A stretch of 64,000 nt of DNA from Dryocosmus kuriphilus. Its lineage: Eukaryota > Arthropoda > Insecta > Hymenoptera > Cynipidae. The notes beneath the pieces were generated by a model. It saw only the letters and a list, made by a program, of their open reading frames with translations, was not told the origin of the DNA and did not search any database. Positions 11,317-22,213 of this stretch are shown here, one piece after another (the first letter of the stretch is position 1; each line of letters begins with the position of its first letter). The position numbers and the translations under genes are program-made. The stretch is from NCBI GenBank assembly GCA_038277395.1, contig CM076189.1, positions 111,583,267-111,647,266 of the forward strand, given 5' to 3'.

Positions 11317-12629
11317 TCATTCCACATGTACCACTCCCCCCCACACGCATACTTTTTGGTATCCTACCCTTACTGTCTTGCCTTTCTTCTTCTCTTCCTT
11401 TGCCCTCTCCCTTATTTTCCGTTGAATCTCCCTTTCTTTATACGTTAGGTCATGATCAATATACACTTTTTTCGCACCTAGCTTATATTTATTTTTCATC
11501 ACATCCTGCTTTGCTTCCCATGCCTTCATTTCAACTACTAACACTCCCTTCTCGGCCGAACCCTGTTTTCTGACTTTGTTTATGCTCCCACTTACTCCTA
11601 GATCTTTCTCCAATAACTCTTGCACCGCTGCCATTTCCTTTCCTACCGCTGACTGTACGCCTACTATTATAAGATTATTTCTTCTTTCCAATTTTTCCCT
11701 TCTTTCTATTTCCCTCTCCACCCCATTCACTTTCCTTGCTATTCCTACCAAATTTTCCCCTTGTGCTGCTTCGATTTTTCTCTCTATCGTCTCTACCTTG
11801 GCTCTTAACTCTTCTTCTAATACCCTTTCATTCAAATTTTCTTGTTCCCTTCTGTTCTCTTCCCTCTCTATCCATCTCTTTTCTCCTTCTTTCACTTGCT
11901 TTTCCAGCGCCTTTATTTTTTGCCTATCTACCTCTCTCGCTTCACACAGCTTTTTCATTTCCTTCTCCAGACTTCCTGCCCTTCCCTTCAGTCCTGCGAT
12001 CTCCTTTTCCCATTTTTCTTCCCTTTCTTTCCACTCTCTCCTAAATATTCCTAAATCTTTATTTGTGCTTAGCGTCTGCTTCTCAATGCTCTCCATCCTC
12101 TTTTGTCCCTCTTTTATCTGTTTCATTTCCCCACTCAAAGCTCTAATTTCCTTCATTATCATTTCCAGCGCCCCAACACCCACTTCCCTTTCTTCCTGCT
12201 TTTCCTTGTTTTGCCCCTTACTGTGTTTGTCGCGCCTATTCCCCCTACCTGATCTCCACTCCCCCCCGCCCCTTGGCTATTTCTATCTCTTTTTACCGGT
12301 GACCTTAACATCGTTGTTGTGGTTTTTTTACTCGGCGTTGTGTTAAAAAATTTGTCTAAACTTTCATTCAGATCCCTTTTTCTTTTACTTACCGCCGCTA
12401 ACGCCTCCAAATCGTTCTCACTGTGCGTTCTGTCTCTCACCCCACTTACGATTCCCCACCCGAGTGTCTTTCCCGCCGGTCTGCCTCTCCCTCTTTCCCC
12501 TGCCTCTGTAATCTTATTTTCCTGCCTTGGTGTTATAGCTTCTGCTTTTGATTCCGCGTCGCTTACCGCGCCTTCCCTGCCTTTGGCTTCACCCGAACCT
12601 TGAGTCGGTATGCCAGTTACCTTCCCCAT
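11317..12629 (-). pseudogene. LINE ORF1: coiled-coil RNA-binding protein, frameshifted
   Basis: Two overlapping frames, 12629-12159 (156 codons) and 12183-11317 (288 codons), form one ORF1 interrupted by a frameshift near 12190-12230. The N-terminal part is rich in Gly, Lys, Arg and Thr and looks disordered. The second part is a long Glu/Lys coiled coil (heptads around MIMKEIRALSGEMKQIKEG), followed by a region with ERRNNLIIVGV resembling the RRM-like start of LINE ORF1 proteins and VYIDHDLTYKEREIQRKIR near the end, a signature of ORF1 C-terminal domains. It should trimerise and coat the element RNA. It lies 130 bp upstream of ORF2. Confidence 0.8.
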
Positions 12630-13067
12630 TCACTTATCTTTGCCGCGTCGCCTCTAGATGGATCCACTATTCCGTCAAGCTGATTTACCGAAATCCTTTC
12701 TTTATCCCACAGGAACTAACTAATATTATAAGTTAAACTTTACCCTACCTGTCTCTTTCCCATAAATTGTACGTACCCCCTTTCTTTTTTTTTCCCTCCC
12801 TTTGCCCTTCACTCACCCTCCCAGCCCTCCAGCTCGTTAGTTTCTCTTCCTAACCTCACTTTCCTGCTTTTACCTATTTTGTCTTCTAAAATCACCTTTT
12901 CTTTAGTAAATATTATTTTAGCCAATTCCCTTACCTTTAATACACCTTTTCACACTTACTCCTCCTCACTTCTTGCACTTTTACCCTCCGCTTCACACTT
13001 TTCCTACATGCCATGCACCCACGCGTCCATACCGATCAAGCACATACATGCAACCCCAATATAAGTA

Positions 13068-13070
<3 letters not shown>

Positions 13071-13124
<54 letters not shown>
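13071..13124. repeat. (TA)n microsatellite
   Basis: A long TA run directly follows the candidate target duplication at the LINE 5' end. A second TA-rich run lies at 13492-13550. Confidence 0.95.
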
Positions 13125-13127
<3 letters not shown>

Positions 13128-13487
13128 TACTTTAATTGAAAATGAAGAATAAAGAATGATAAATAAAGGAAAAGTAATTGGAATGGACTTGAAATATAAG
13201 TTGGAATATCAACATAAATAAAGCGTATTATATAATACATGTCAATTTCAATTTTTCTTTATTTTTCCTTGTATAGCTTTGATTTTCGAATTAATGTAAT
13301 CTACATATATTATATAATATATTGTGTTTATATTTATATTCCAACTAGAATTTTAAATCCATTCCATTGACTTTTCCTCTATATTTCCTTCTTTATTTAT
13401 CATTTTCTTAGTTTGGAAAAAAGATATGAAAATTTCCATTATTTTTCCTTCCTTATTCTTCATTTATGAATTAAAACAAAATGTTTA

Positions 13488-13532
<45 letters not shown>

Positions 13533-14660
13533 TATATATATATTAAAATAAAATATATATTAAAATATAAAAATAAAAATTTCCTTTATTTTGCAACTTT
13601 ATATTTCATTTCTGAATTCTAAGAAACAGTTTTGAAGAAAATAGTCACATTTTCAAATAAAAGGATTAATTATGATCAACCTAGAAAGATGAAATTTGAA
13701 TAAAACTTTAGTCGTTTACTTTTGAAATAAAAAACATCTTTTTCCAACCAATGATGAATATAAGAAAAATCGATAAATTTTCAAAAAAAAAAAACACTTA
13801 TATTTTGAAATAAAAAATATGACTTCGAAACCAAGAATCATAGATTTAAATTCTCAACCAAAAGTAAAAAAAATCGAAAAACTGGAACAGCTAAGTTTTA
13901 CAAAAAAGGGTTAATTTCGAACTAAAAATTGTTGAATTTTCAACAAAGGGAGAAACTAACTTTATCAAAAATATTTGTGTTTTCATTAAGAAATTACATT
14001 TTCAAACAAAACATTCAATTTTTAATAAATAATAGTTATGTTTTCAGCAGCAAAAAATTCTCAAGCAAGAAAAACGAATTCTCATCCAAACCTGCAATAA
14101 TTGACATTTGAACCCAAAAATGTTATTTTGAGGTAAAAATAGTTCATCATTGTCAACAAAATTTTTGCATTTTCAATACAGGAAGGTTTTTTTCAGCCAA
14201 TAATAGCTAGTTTCTTGTAGGATTTCATTAATTTAGTCCACGTTTAAGTAAAAGACGAGAAAAACGAAGAAAAGAGGGGGAAAGGGGATGTTTTTTGAAA
14301 AGAAAGTGTTTGCTTAAAAATTGAATCTAAATAGAGAGTTTTTGTTTCATACACATATTCATAAAGAATAAACAAAAGTGGTTAAATGCTAACAAAGTAT
14401 CCTAAAGCAAGTACGACATCTGAAAATCCACAAATATATAAATAGAGCTAAATTTTCCTGTTTTCACCGAAATGTTTGTTAACCTTGTCAGAACAAGGAA
14501 CGTGGCTTCAGAAGTATTTGGAGTATACTTCTAGATTTCAAGGAAAGTAAATAAAGCACGCTCATTTCATATTAGGAAAAATACTCTTTGCGCAACGATT
14601 AATTCTCTCAAGTCGATCGCCTCGCATGAATTTAGAAAATCATTTTTGTAAATAATGAGA
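13125..14660. other. AT-rich intergenic DNA, no gene seen
   Basis: 13130-13490 contains the AT-rich dispersed repeat also seen at 7153-7440. 13600-14220 consists of degenerate AAATTTTCAACAAA-type words without a stable unit. No frame on either strand carries a recognisable motif. Confidence 0.6.
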
Positions 14661-14670
14661 CGATGGTTAG

Positions 14671-14680
14671 TATATATAAA
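14671..14680 (+). promoter_or_regulatory. TATA box of the small secreted peptide gene
   Basis: TATATATAAA followed by AGTGG lies 54 bp upstream of the ATG at 14734. Transcription would start near 14702, leaving a 5' UTR of about 30 nt. No clear arthropod TCAGT initiator is seen at the expected place. Confidence 0.5.
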
Positions 14681-14733
14681 AGTGGTTGAAGCTCAAGGAA
14701 TGCTTTACAAGTTAACACTTTGTATCAGGCAAA

Positions 14734-14995
14734 ATGATAGTTTTTAATTGTGTTCTGCTTTTCATATTTGTGGCAATTCTTGATTCTGTTGGTAAGTAGA
14801 ATTTTCTATAATACCAAGTCGATCATATCTTTAAATATCTCACATCCAGATCTTGACAGAATTCAAAAGTTTGTTTTGCGGACAGCATATTTTCCACTCA
14901 GATTTGTATTTCACCTTGAAGCAACTACACCATATTTTACTATCATTAAACGTGTTTCTTCTTGCTGCGAGATTATGTGTTTAGCGAAAAAATAA
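14734..14995 (+). CDS. Putative small secreted cysteine-containing peptide, two exons
   Basis: Exon 1 (14734-14791) starts MIVFNCVLLFIFVAIL, a typical signal peptide, and ends at a consensus donor (G|GTAAGT). A 58-nt intron ends at CACATCCAG|AT (acceptor AG at 14848-14849). Exon 2 (14850-14995) continues in phase and ends at TAA, giving about 68 residues in all. The mature part has Tyr/Phe/Arg-rich sequence and a C-terminal SSCCEIMCLAKK with three cysteines. A TATA box lies upstream. The architecture (short leader exon, then one exon with a Cys cluster) fits insect secreted, venom-like or defence peptides, but no family is recognised. It could be a young or decaying gene. There is no sequence evidence of transcription. 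Confidence 0.45.
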
Positions 14996-15897
14996 TTTTA
15001 TTTGTTCATATAAAATAATTCGCTGACAATTTTATTTGATCATTTTTTATAAAAAAATTTTTAAAGCCAGTCTTGCTGCGTTACATCCGTATACGTATAT
15101 GTAACATATGTTACAATAATTTCACTGCACAAGTCTTTCCCTCCGTACTTTTTTATGAAAAAATTAATTAGTTTCGAATTTTTGTAGAAAATCACATTAT
15201 GTTCAATTTTGTATTTCGCGTTGAAAAAATTACACCATATGTTATTATCATCACACGTGTTTTATCATGCTGCACAGTTATGCGTTTACCAAAAAACAGT
15301 TTTATTTTTTTATATAAAATAATTCGTTGTCAATTATCTTTTATCATTCTTTATAAAAAAAAATCTTTAATTCAGACTTGTTTCGTTAAATCCCTATACG
15401 TGTATGTCACAATATGTTACTAAAATTTCACTTCAAATATCTTTCCTTCCGTCCTTTTTTACAAAAATATATTATTTCTCTAGTTGTTTGTAAAACCTTA
15501 CAAATGTTCCAATAAACATTGTATTTAACCCTAAACGAACTACACCATATATTACAATCTTTCCACTTGTTTCGTCCTACTGCGCAATTATGTGCTTACC
15601 GAAAACATACTTTTATTAGTTCATATCAAATAGTTTGTTAGCAATTATATTTTACCTTTTTTTATAAAAAAAGTATTTAAATCCAGACAGTTTGTGGTAA
15701 ATTCGAACACTTGTATGTAACATATATGTTACAATAATTACACCTCACATGTCGCTCCCTTTGTTATTTTTTATGCTGAATATATTACATCTCTAATTTA
15801 TTGAAGGACCTTACATATATTCCATTTAAATCTGTATTTCTCTTTGAAACAATTACACAATACGTTACGATCGTTGTACGTGTTTAGTCTTACTGAG
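14880..15897 (+). repeat. Four tandem copies of a 305-313-bp exon-like module
   Basis: GTATTT starts at 14906, 15211, 15521 and 15834, each followed by the same landmarks (ACTACACCATAT, CGTGTTT, TGCTG, TTATGTG, TTCATATAAAATAATTCG). Copy 1 is the body of exon 2 of the peptide gene. Copy 2 keeps a coding-like frame with FVFRVEKITPYVIIITRV and CCTVM. Copies 3 and 4 are progressively broken, and copy 4 is cut off near 15900 by the next repeat family. The array suggests local amplification of the second exon. Confidence 0.75.
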
Positions 15898-15904
15898 TAC
15901 ATGT

Positions 15905-16650
15905 ACTAGGTCGGTTCTAAGACCAAATTCCTGTTACCTACCGTTACCGAAATCAAAGGCTAAAGTGGTTCGTGTCCGCGCTAAGCTTCTACGACGTTTT
16001 CGACTACTTGATTAATTATAATGCGCAATTGCGAGTTTTTTTCAATCAAAACCTTTGAAAAGTACGACGTTAAATAAATAATAAATATGTCGGTAAATAT
16101 CAAAGGGATAACTGATAAGGAATTTGTTATTGAAAATATCAAATAAATGAATTCGGATGAATGACGTATAATGGTGGAATGTATAAAAAATACATTTAAG
16201 TATAAGAGCGAAGAACGTCCGACGTATGCCCAACGTTTTACAAATATGAAATCAGCTTCCTGTGGGCAAAATATCAAAAGAAAAGCGCTAAGGAATTTTT
16301 CTTATAGATAAGTGCAAAGACCGTCCAACATAGGCAGTAAGTTTTTCATTGATATCACCATAAAGTTTTAATTCATATACGATCGGTATTACGTTTTGTT
16401 AAATTACTCAGAAAAAATGAAATGTCTAATACCTAGAATCCGTTTGTGGGCTATCATTGAAAAAGTTATTATTAAGAAGAATCAAAAAGATGAAGACAGA
16501 CAAATGTCACATATTTATAGAAGGTTAAACGATCCATTTATAGATAAGAGCCAATACCTTCAAACGTACGTCTTACGTCTTTTCTTTGAAAAAAAATGAC
16601 ATCAGTCTTCCTGCCGGCAAAATGGTAAGGAGAGAATCTAAAGTGGATGC
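15905..16650 (+). repeat. 746-bp repeat family 'R', tandem copy 1
   Basis: The unit starts ACTAGGTCGGTTCTAAG and repeats at 16651 (ACTAGGCCGGAGC). Other copies are at 16651-18785 (split), 36385-36915 (minus) and 56310-56690 (minus). The plus sense carries protein-like modules seen in several copies (IKxLSSDEWRII, TFKDKSKERPT). In this copy the sense frame has stops, for instance TGA in place of the TGG codon of the DEW motif. The family is not recognised. Confidence 0.7.
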
Positions 16651-17246
16651 ACTAGGCCGGAGCTAAGCCCAAATTCCTGTGATCGACCTTTACCGACATC
16701 AGAAGGTACATTGGTTCATGTCCGCGCTAAACTTATAGAATATTTTCGATGACCTGATTAATTATGAATCTCAATTGCGGGCTTTTTCAACCAAAATCTT
16801 TGAAAAGTATGGCGTCAGCTTCCTCTCTGTAAATATCAATGGGATAACTGATAAGGCACTTGCTATTGAAGATATCAAACAACTCAGCTCGGATGAGTGG
16901 CGTATAATAATGGAATGTGTAAACAAGACATTTAAAGATAAGAGCAAAGAACGTCCGACGCATGCACAATGTTTCATAAATATCACATCAGCTTCCTGTC
17001 GGCAAAATATCAAGGGAAAAGCGCTAAGGAATTTGCTTTTATAGATAAAAGCAAAAGCCGTCCAACGTATGCACTAATTTTTTCACTCATATCACCATAA
17101 AATTTTAATTCACATACGATCGGTAGTATATTTTGTTAAATTACGCAGAATAAATCAAATATCTAATATCTAGAATCCATTTTTCTGCTATCATTGAAGA
17201 AATTATTATTAAAAACATCAAAGAGATGACAGACAAATTTCACATA
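16651..17246 (+). repeat. Repeat family 'R', tandem copy 2 (left part), with open frame
   Basis: This second unit is split by a mariner at 17247-18569 and continues at 18570-18785. The frame 16775-17044 (89 codons) is open and hydrophilic: VNINGITDKALAIEDIK, LSSDEWRIIMECVNKTF, DKSKERPTHAQ, then SASCRQNIKG. A second, related module in the family (IIEEFIIKKIKQMMTEKF then DKSKDHQTYALRF at 36.5-36.7 kb) aligns with it, so the encoded protein seems to have been internally repetitive with ~50-residue modules. No known domain is recognised. Confidence 0.5.
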
Positions 17247-18569
17247 GGAGATTTGTCCAAAAAGTAATGTGTCTTTTCAAACTTCGTGGGCTACGTACAT
17301 TCGATCTTCAATTCTGTTTTTATTTTATATGCATACTCTTGTGCCGAACACATGTGCAAAGTTCCAAATGTATAGCGTTTTTAGTTTGTTTGTGAGAGGC
17401 GTAAAGGTTAGACGTGTTTGGTGTGATCTTCGATTTTCTGCTGTCGAAAAAAATGGATCAGAGTACTTCTATCAAATTTTGTGTAAAAAAACGGAATTAA
17501 GTGCTCCAAAATACTTTAAATGTAGGCAGCGGCATACTTTGCGTCTATATTGTGCAAAAAAAAATGCTTATAGGTGGTACAAGCTCTTCCGAGAAGGCCA
17601 AGAAGACAACAATGACGAATCTCGCTCTGGACGCCCCAGCAAGTCAATAAATGATGAATGCGTTAAAACAGTGAAGAATATGGTGTTGGGGAATCGTCGA
17701 ATCCCTTTTAAAGAAGTTGCTCAAGACGTCGGCATCTCGATCGGCTCGTGCCATGCAATTTTTTCCGATCTTTTGAGGATAAAACGTGTGGCAGCGAAAT
17801 TTGTTCTCAAACTGCTTAATTTTGACAAAAAGAATCCTCGCATGTGCATCGCTCAAGAGCTGTTAAGTGACGTCAATAGTGATCCTGATATGCTGAAAAG
17901 AGCTATAGCTGATGACGAATCATGTGCGTATCGTTATGACGTCGAAACCAAAGCCCCATTGTACCAATGGAAGAGCCCGGAAGAGGCAAGGCCGAAAAAG
18001 TACGTCAAGTTCGATAAAATTTCAAGGAGTTGCTCACTGTTTTCTTTGATTACGGTGGCGTAGTACATCAAGAGTTCTTATCACAAGGTCGCACGGTCAA
18101 TAAAGAGTATTAGGTTGAAGTTATGCGCCGTTTGCGAGAAGCATTACGACAAAAACGTCCGGAATTGTGGACAAACAATTCATGGCTTCTGCAACACGAC
18201 AATGCACCTGCTCAATCATCGTTGCTTGCGCGTGACTTTCTGGCCAAATGCACAAACTACAATTACGCCTCGACCACCATATTCACCGGATTTGCCCCCC
18301 TGTGACTTTTTCCTTTTCCCAAAACTGAAGAGTCCAATGAAAGGACGGAGATTTGCAACGATTGAAGAGATAAAGAATGCACCGTTGGAATAACTCAAAG
18401 CTAAACCAAAAAGTGCTTACAAGAAGTGCTTCGAGGATTGGAAAAGGCGTTGGCAAAAGTGTGTTATATCTGAGGGGGGTTACCTTGAAGGGGATAACAT
18501 AATAATTGATGAATAAGTAAACATTTTTTCGTAAAATGTAAAAGTCACTTTACTTTTGGAACCATCTCG
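17247..18569 (+). mobile_element. mariner (Tc1/mariner) element, 1323 bp
   Basis: Terminal inverted repeats read GGAGATTTGTCCAAAAAGTA at the left and, in complement, CGAGATGGTTCCAAAAGTAA at the right. TA dinucleotides flank both ends (17245-17246 and 18570-18571). Joining the flanks around one TA gives the same word found uninterrupted in the sister repeat at 16510-16525 (CACATATTTATAGAAGG), so the empty site is visible in the window. The length is that of a full mariner. The transposase gene is broken. Confidence 0.93.
17450..18480 (+). pseudogene. mariner transposase, multiply frameshifted
   Basis: The ATG at 17450 opens MDQSTSIKFCVKK but soon meets a stop. The main readable frame gives the helix-turn-helix part (WYKLFREGQEDNNDESRSGR, then RRIPFKEVAQDVGISIGSCH) and the first catalytic region (ADDESCAYRYDVETKA). 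The second catalytic block (LQHDNAPAQ) and the third (PPYSPDLPPCDFFLFPKLK) lie in different frames further downstream. These are the D,D34D signatures of mariner transposases. At least three frameshifts make it non-functional. Confidence 0.88.
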
Positions 18570-18785
18570 TATTTATAGAAGGTTTAAACAATTCATTTAT
18601 AGGTAAGAGCAAAAGCTATCAAACGGATGCGCGCTACTTCTTTTCTTTGAAGGAAAAATGACGTCAGATTTCCTGTCCGCAAAATATCAAATGGAGAATC
18701 GATAAGAAATTCGTTACTGAAAATATTAAGGAGCTGACGTCAGATGAGTGACTCATAATATTGCAATGTTTGAACAACGCATTCT
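18570..18785 (+). repeat. Repeat family 'R', copy 2 (right part after mariner)
   Basis: It continues the unit interrupted at 17246 (TTTATAGAAGGTTTAAACAA) and carries a second LTSDE-type module followed by LIILQCLNNAFFD. It fades near 18785. Confidence 0.65.
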
Positions 18786-19100
18786 TTGATCTATTACTGA
18801 CTGTTATATATGAGGAGAAACTTCTTATGTTCCTCAGTTGCAAACAAACCTTTGAGCAAGCGAGAAATATGAAATTGAAACAAGACTATTGTTCAACACT
18901 ATTATTTCCTTTGTGTATTCGTTCATTGTTCCAGCGATCTAGTGATTTAGTGATCTAGTGATTATTTTATTTGAAATATTTAAAAAAAATGAATTCAAAT
19001 CAGTGCAAGAGATTTATTAAATTGATGGACGAGGCATATGAACCCTTAGAAGAAAATAAAACACTTGACGTAATTAACTTTTGGATTCAAGAAAATGGTA
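18786..19100 (+). other. Unassigned stretch with a short open frame
   Basis: A 66-codon frame at 18971-19171 begins MKYLKKMNSNQCKRFIKLMDE and has a protein-like composition up to GSTHRT, where it runs into repeated sequence at 19105. No family is recognised. It may be the start of a gene truncated by the downstream insertions. Confidence 0.25.
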
Positions 19101-19104
19101 GTAC

Positions 19105-19372
19105 GCATCGCACTCAGCAGTGCAGTCTTTTCTGTGTGGCGCACATCTCGCCAACTTGGCTTTTGGGCTAGTAAGTCGTGTTTCGGCTTCCAGCTATTTT
19201 CCCTCATGCACCTTCCATGATAGTACGCATCACCCACAACGTTGCAGTTTATGGCTGCATCCTGGGGCGCGGCGTCGGCCTTCGACTTCATGGCAGTCTT
19301 TTCTGTGTGGCGCATATCTCGCCGACTTCGGAGTTGGGCTAGTAAGCCGTATTACAGCTTCCATCGGAAACT
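19105..19372. repeat. ~170-bp direct repeat, two copies
   Basis: GCAGTCTTTTCTGTGTGGCG at 19120 and 19291 is followed in both cases by CA(C/T)ATCTCGCC(A/G)ACTT, GGGCTAGTAAG(T/C)CG and GGCTTCC/AGCTTCC. The block adjoins the 3' end of the R1-like element and may be part of its 3' UTR. Confidence 0.6.
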
Positions 19373-19539
19373 ACTGAAACTACCTCTCCCTCTCTCTTTG
19401 AGCTGCTCCTTTCTTTCTTGTTCACTATATTCTTTGTGTACCGAGCGATGGTATCCCGGGTGGTCTGGAATACAAGCATTAACGTTTCTGCGTATTCCGG
19501 TGTCCTGGTGGCGCTGATCTCACCGCCCAAAGCTCTCTT

Positions 19540-19620
19540 TTCTGCTGCCTTTTTCTGCAGTTGAAGAAAGTATGTTCGGCGTTGTCCAGCTCGTTCGGGC
19601 ACTAGTCACAGCTAGGGTTA
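19540..19620 (-). pseudogene. R1-like ORF2 C-terminal CCHC motif
   Basis: The minus-strand translation reads CPNELDNAEHTFFNC, i.e. a Cys/His motif of the CCHC type found near the C terminus of R1-clade ORF2 proteins. It is separated from the reverse transcriptase by frameshifts. Confidence 0.65.
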
Positions 19621-20084
19621 GGTTTCCTTTCCCTACAGAATAGGTAGGCATTGAACTATCCGTGACCACATAGAAACTGGATATCGTAAAAGTTTTTCTC
19701 CCCATATTTCCTGTTGAAACACGGTCTCACTTCAGTTATTATCCTAGCTGTCCATTTTCCTTTTTCCTCTGTCCTCCACCACTCCTCCTACTGTAGAAGG
19801 GGTTTTGCTCTTTCACGGTTCACTATTGTTTTATCAATATTTTTCCTCTTTGCATCCTAGATCTTTTTCTACTCAGCGGCAAGAACATCAATTGGGATAC
19901 ATCTCGCTATGACTAATGCCGCCAAACAAGACACAGATCGATACGCGCATGCTACATTTTAGGCACCTTTCCTCAGGACGACCATAAGTTTGTTCTTATA
20001 GCACTCCTTTTTAAGAGCATCCGCCCAAATTTCTGTGCCATACAACATGATTGAGTTCCCCACGCTCATAAGGATCCTCCTCTT

Positions 20085-21494
20085 TCAAATCCATCGGCCT
20101 GCTATATTTGGCATGAGCTTCGCCAACATGGCGACAATTTTGTCGGATTTCTCCGCTGCTTTAGTAATCTGCACCTTGAAGGTAAGCTTCTCGTCGATGC
20201 ATACACCTAGGTAATTCAGCACATTCACAACTTCAATGTCATGTCCCACGTTACTCGCTGTGAATGGCTTTTTGAAACGCCTATGTCTAGTGAGAACCAT
20301 CACCTCCGACTTCTTATTGGCGAGCTCTAGTCCGTGGTTGTGTAACAAGTTCTCCACTCTTTCTGAGAAAACTTCCACCATAACTTTGGCTCTTCTTCTG
20401 TTCAAACTTTGATCATTTCTGTAAGTTTATCGGCAAATGCAATCAGTTTCAATACTTCTGGGAGATCCACCAGCAGGGCCTCATCGTATACGATGTTCCG
20501 AAAGTCAGGTCCACGAAATGATCCCTGGGAAAATCCTGCCGTGTCTTTGATATTTCGTATCTCATCTGCTGTTTTATAAATAAGTTGCCTATCATTCAGA
20601 TAGTCACTTATTATGCGCCGAAGGTAGGCTGAGACCTTAAACCGCCCTTCGAGAGCGCCAAGAATGTCAACCCATTTTATTGAATTGAAGGCATTCCTGA
20701 CGTCAAAATTGATCATAACGCATACTTTCCTTGAACGTTGATTTCCGCTGCAGGCTTTACCAACTTCTTCGAGAGCCTCGTTTTTCGCTCCCACAGTGGA
20801 CCTACCCTCCCGAAAACCATTCTGGTTACTAGCTAATACCATAGCAGCCAGTATTGTCGCTCTCAACATAGAACGTAACAAGTTTTATAAAACTTTCCAA
20901 TGACATCATGCATACAAAGTGGTCTGTATGATGACGCCGTCATTGGGGGCCATTTTACTTTATATAACAGGACATGTTTCTGCTTTTTCCATCCCGAACA
21001 GGAGACTCCTGCTGCGAGGTAGGAATTGAAAATATTGAGAAGTATGAACGGGGTTTCTCGCGCAAATAAATAACCACAACCGTCGGAATGCAGTCGGGAC
21101 CCGGTGCCCTTCCACACATCATTTTGGAGGCCGCCGTCCACAGTTCCCTTTCTGTGGAAAGAGGGACCGTTTCAGGCAGCATTTCCTCCACGCTGGTCCT
21201 GTTTTTGTGACAGGGAAACAAATCCCCAACGATTAGCTCCATCATCTTTGTCTTCATGACTGCGACCGGCGCGCGTCCGTAAAGTTTTCTTGTTACGATC
21301 TGATACCAAAGTCCGCAAGTATCTAGGACCACAGCCATCTGGACATCCGCCCACTTGTGGTTTTCGCTCCAATTTGTAGCTCGCTTCAGCATTTTCATGG
21401 CGTTAATGCAGTTCCTGTTGACTTGGATTGCATCCTTCCGTTTTTTCCTTATTATCGGGACTTTGCGTTTCAGCTTCCAGTATATGATTCCCAC
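20085..21494 (-). pseudogene. R1-like reverse transcriptase fragments
   Basis: Four overlapping frames carry successive RT blocks: WTAASKMMCGRAPGPDCIPT (finger), NGFREGRSTVGA, INFDVRNAFNSIKW, FSQGSFRGPDFRNIVYDEAL, LIAFADKLTEM and NKKSEVMVLTRHRR with LNYLGVCIDEKLTF. The catalytic FADD box reads FADK here, so the second active-site Asp is lost in addition to the frameshifts. The spacing of blocks fits R1-type elements. It is inactive. Confidence 0.82.
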
Positions 21495-21512
21495 CGCCGC
21501 TACCTCCTGAGT

Positions 21513-22213
21513 TCACCAGTACACCGGCGGTTTGTTTGTACTTGTGGTTCTTTCCGGCATTGAGGCATTGCATCCTTGCACGATCAAGGTAGTAGTGTTA
21601 TTTGCCGGGATATCTACGTCCAATCTAGAGATGGCCATGTATGTTATTTCCTGAAGTAGCCTTCCGCCCTTCTCATCAATTGTGCTAAGAAGTTTGGTCG
21701 CGTTGAGTTTTTTGGGATGCCAGCCCTTCTTTGCTGCGTGTACCTTATGACTGTAGCTCCTACACGGGGATCCACAGCCCATTCTGAAGCTTACTTTTTG
21801 TTGATCGGTTGGTGTGTAATCGACAAGCACCTGCCATTCTCGTGTTCTCTCGGCAGCGCCGGTAGAGACCATGGTGATATCCAAAATAGTTCCTGGGGAG
21901 CCTCTACTCCTGAAAGTAGTCGATGTTCCCGAGTTCAAGATGATTAAGTCGAGTCTGGCTGCCATGCCCGTCACCACTCGGCCTCCCGTGTTAGATCACA
22001 CCATACCCCATTCACAATACTTAGCGTGAAGACTCCGGCTATGAAAACATCACCGTCAAGATTTGAGCAAAAATCCTCCAGCTTTTCCATCTGGCTGCGA
22101 AAGGCTGCAATTCCCTCATTTGGCGAGAAATAACAGCAGACGATTGATGTCACTATTGCTCGAGACCCAAACGAAGCCATTACCTTTTCCGTGTTTATGC
22201 ACAAAGAGCACAT
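21513..22213 (-). pseudogene. R1-like AP endonuclease fragments
   Basis: Frames 22213-21971 and 21977-21513 carry the second half of an APE-type endonuclease: IVTSIVCCYFSPNE, FCSNLDGDVFIAGVF (where GGDFN is expected), LDLIILNSG, GTILDITMVS and REWQVLVDYTPTDQQ (the SDH box is not preserved). Together they sit exactly between the gag-like zinc knuckles and the RT, as in R1 elements. Confidence 0.7.

Larger units (their letters stand above)
7453..13057 (-). mobile_element. APE-type non-LTR retrotransposon (LINE), degenerate
   Basis: On the minus strand the order is 5' UTR, ORF1 (12629-11317), ORF2 (11187-7983) and a 3' UTR with an internal duplication, about 5.6 kb in all. Flanks AATATAAGCAGTA (7440-7452) and AATATAAGTAGTA (13058-13070) differ at one base and are a candidate target-site duplication, which would make the copy full length. 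The plus strand is strikingly pyrimidine-rich across the element. ORF1 has a frameshift; ORF2 has one frameshift and one stop. The clade (Jockey, I, R1 or relatives) cannot be assigned by eye. Confidence 0.85.

Noticed and set aside
10550..12346. Other long plus-strand frames (157-256 codons)
   Set aside because: These are shadows of LINE ORF2 and ORF1, whose endonuclease, RT and coiled-coil motifs are on minus.
16771..17013. Antisense frame of repeat R, open in three copies
   Set aside because: It is hydrophobic and complementary to the more protein-like sense modules. It is kept as a shadow, although a codon-level test would be needed to be sure.
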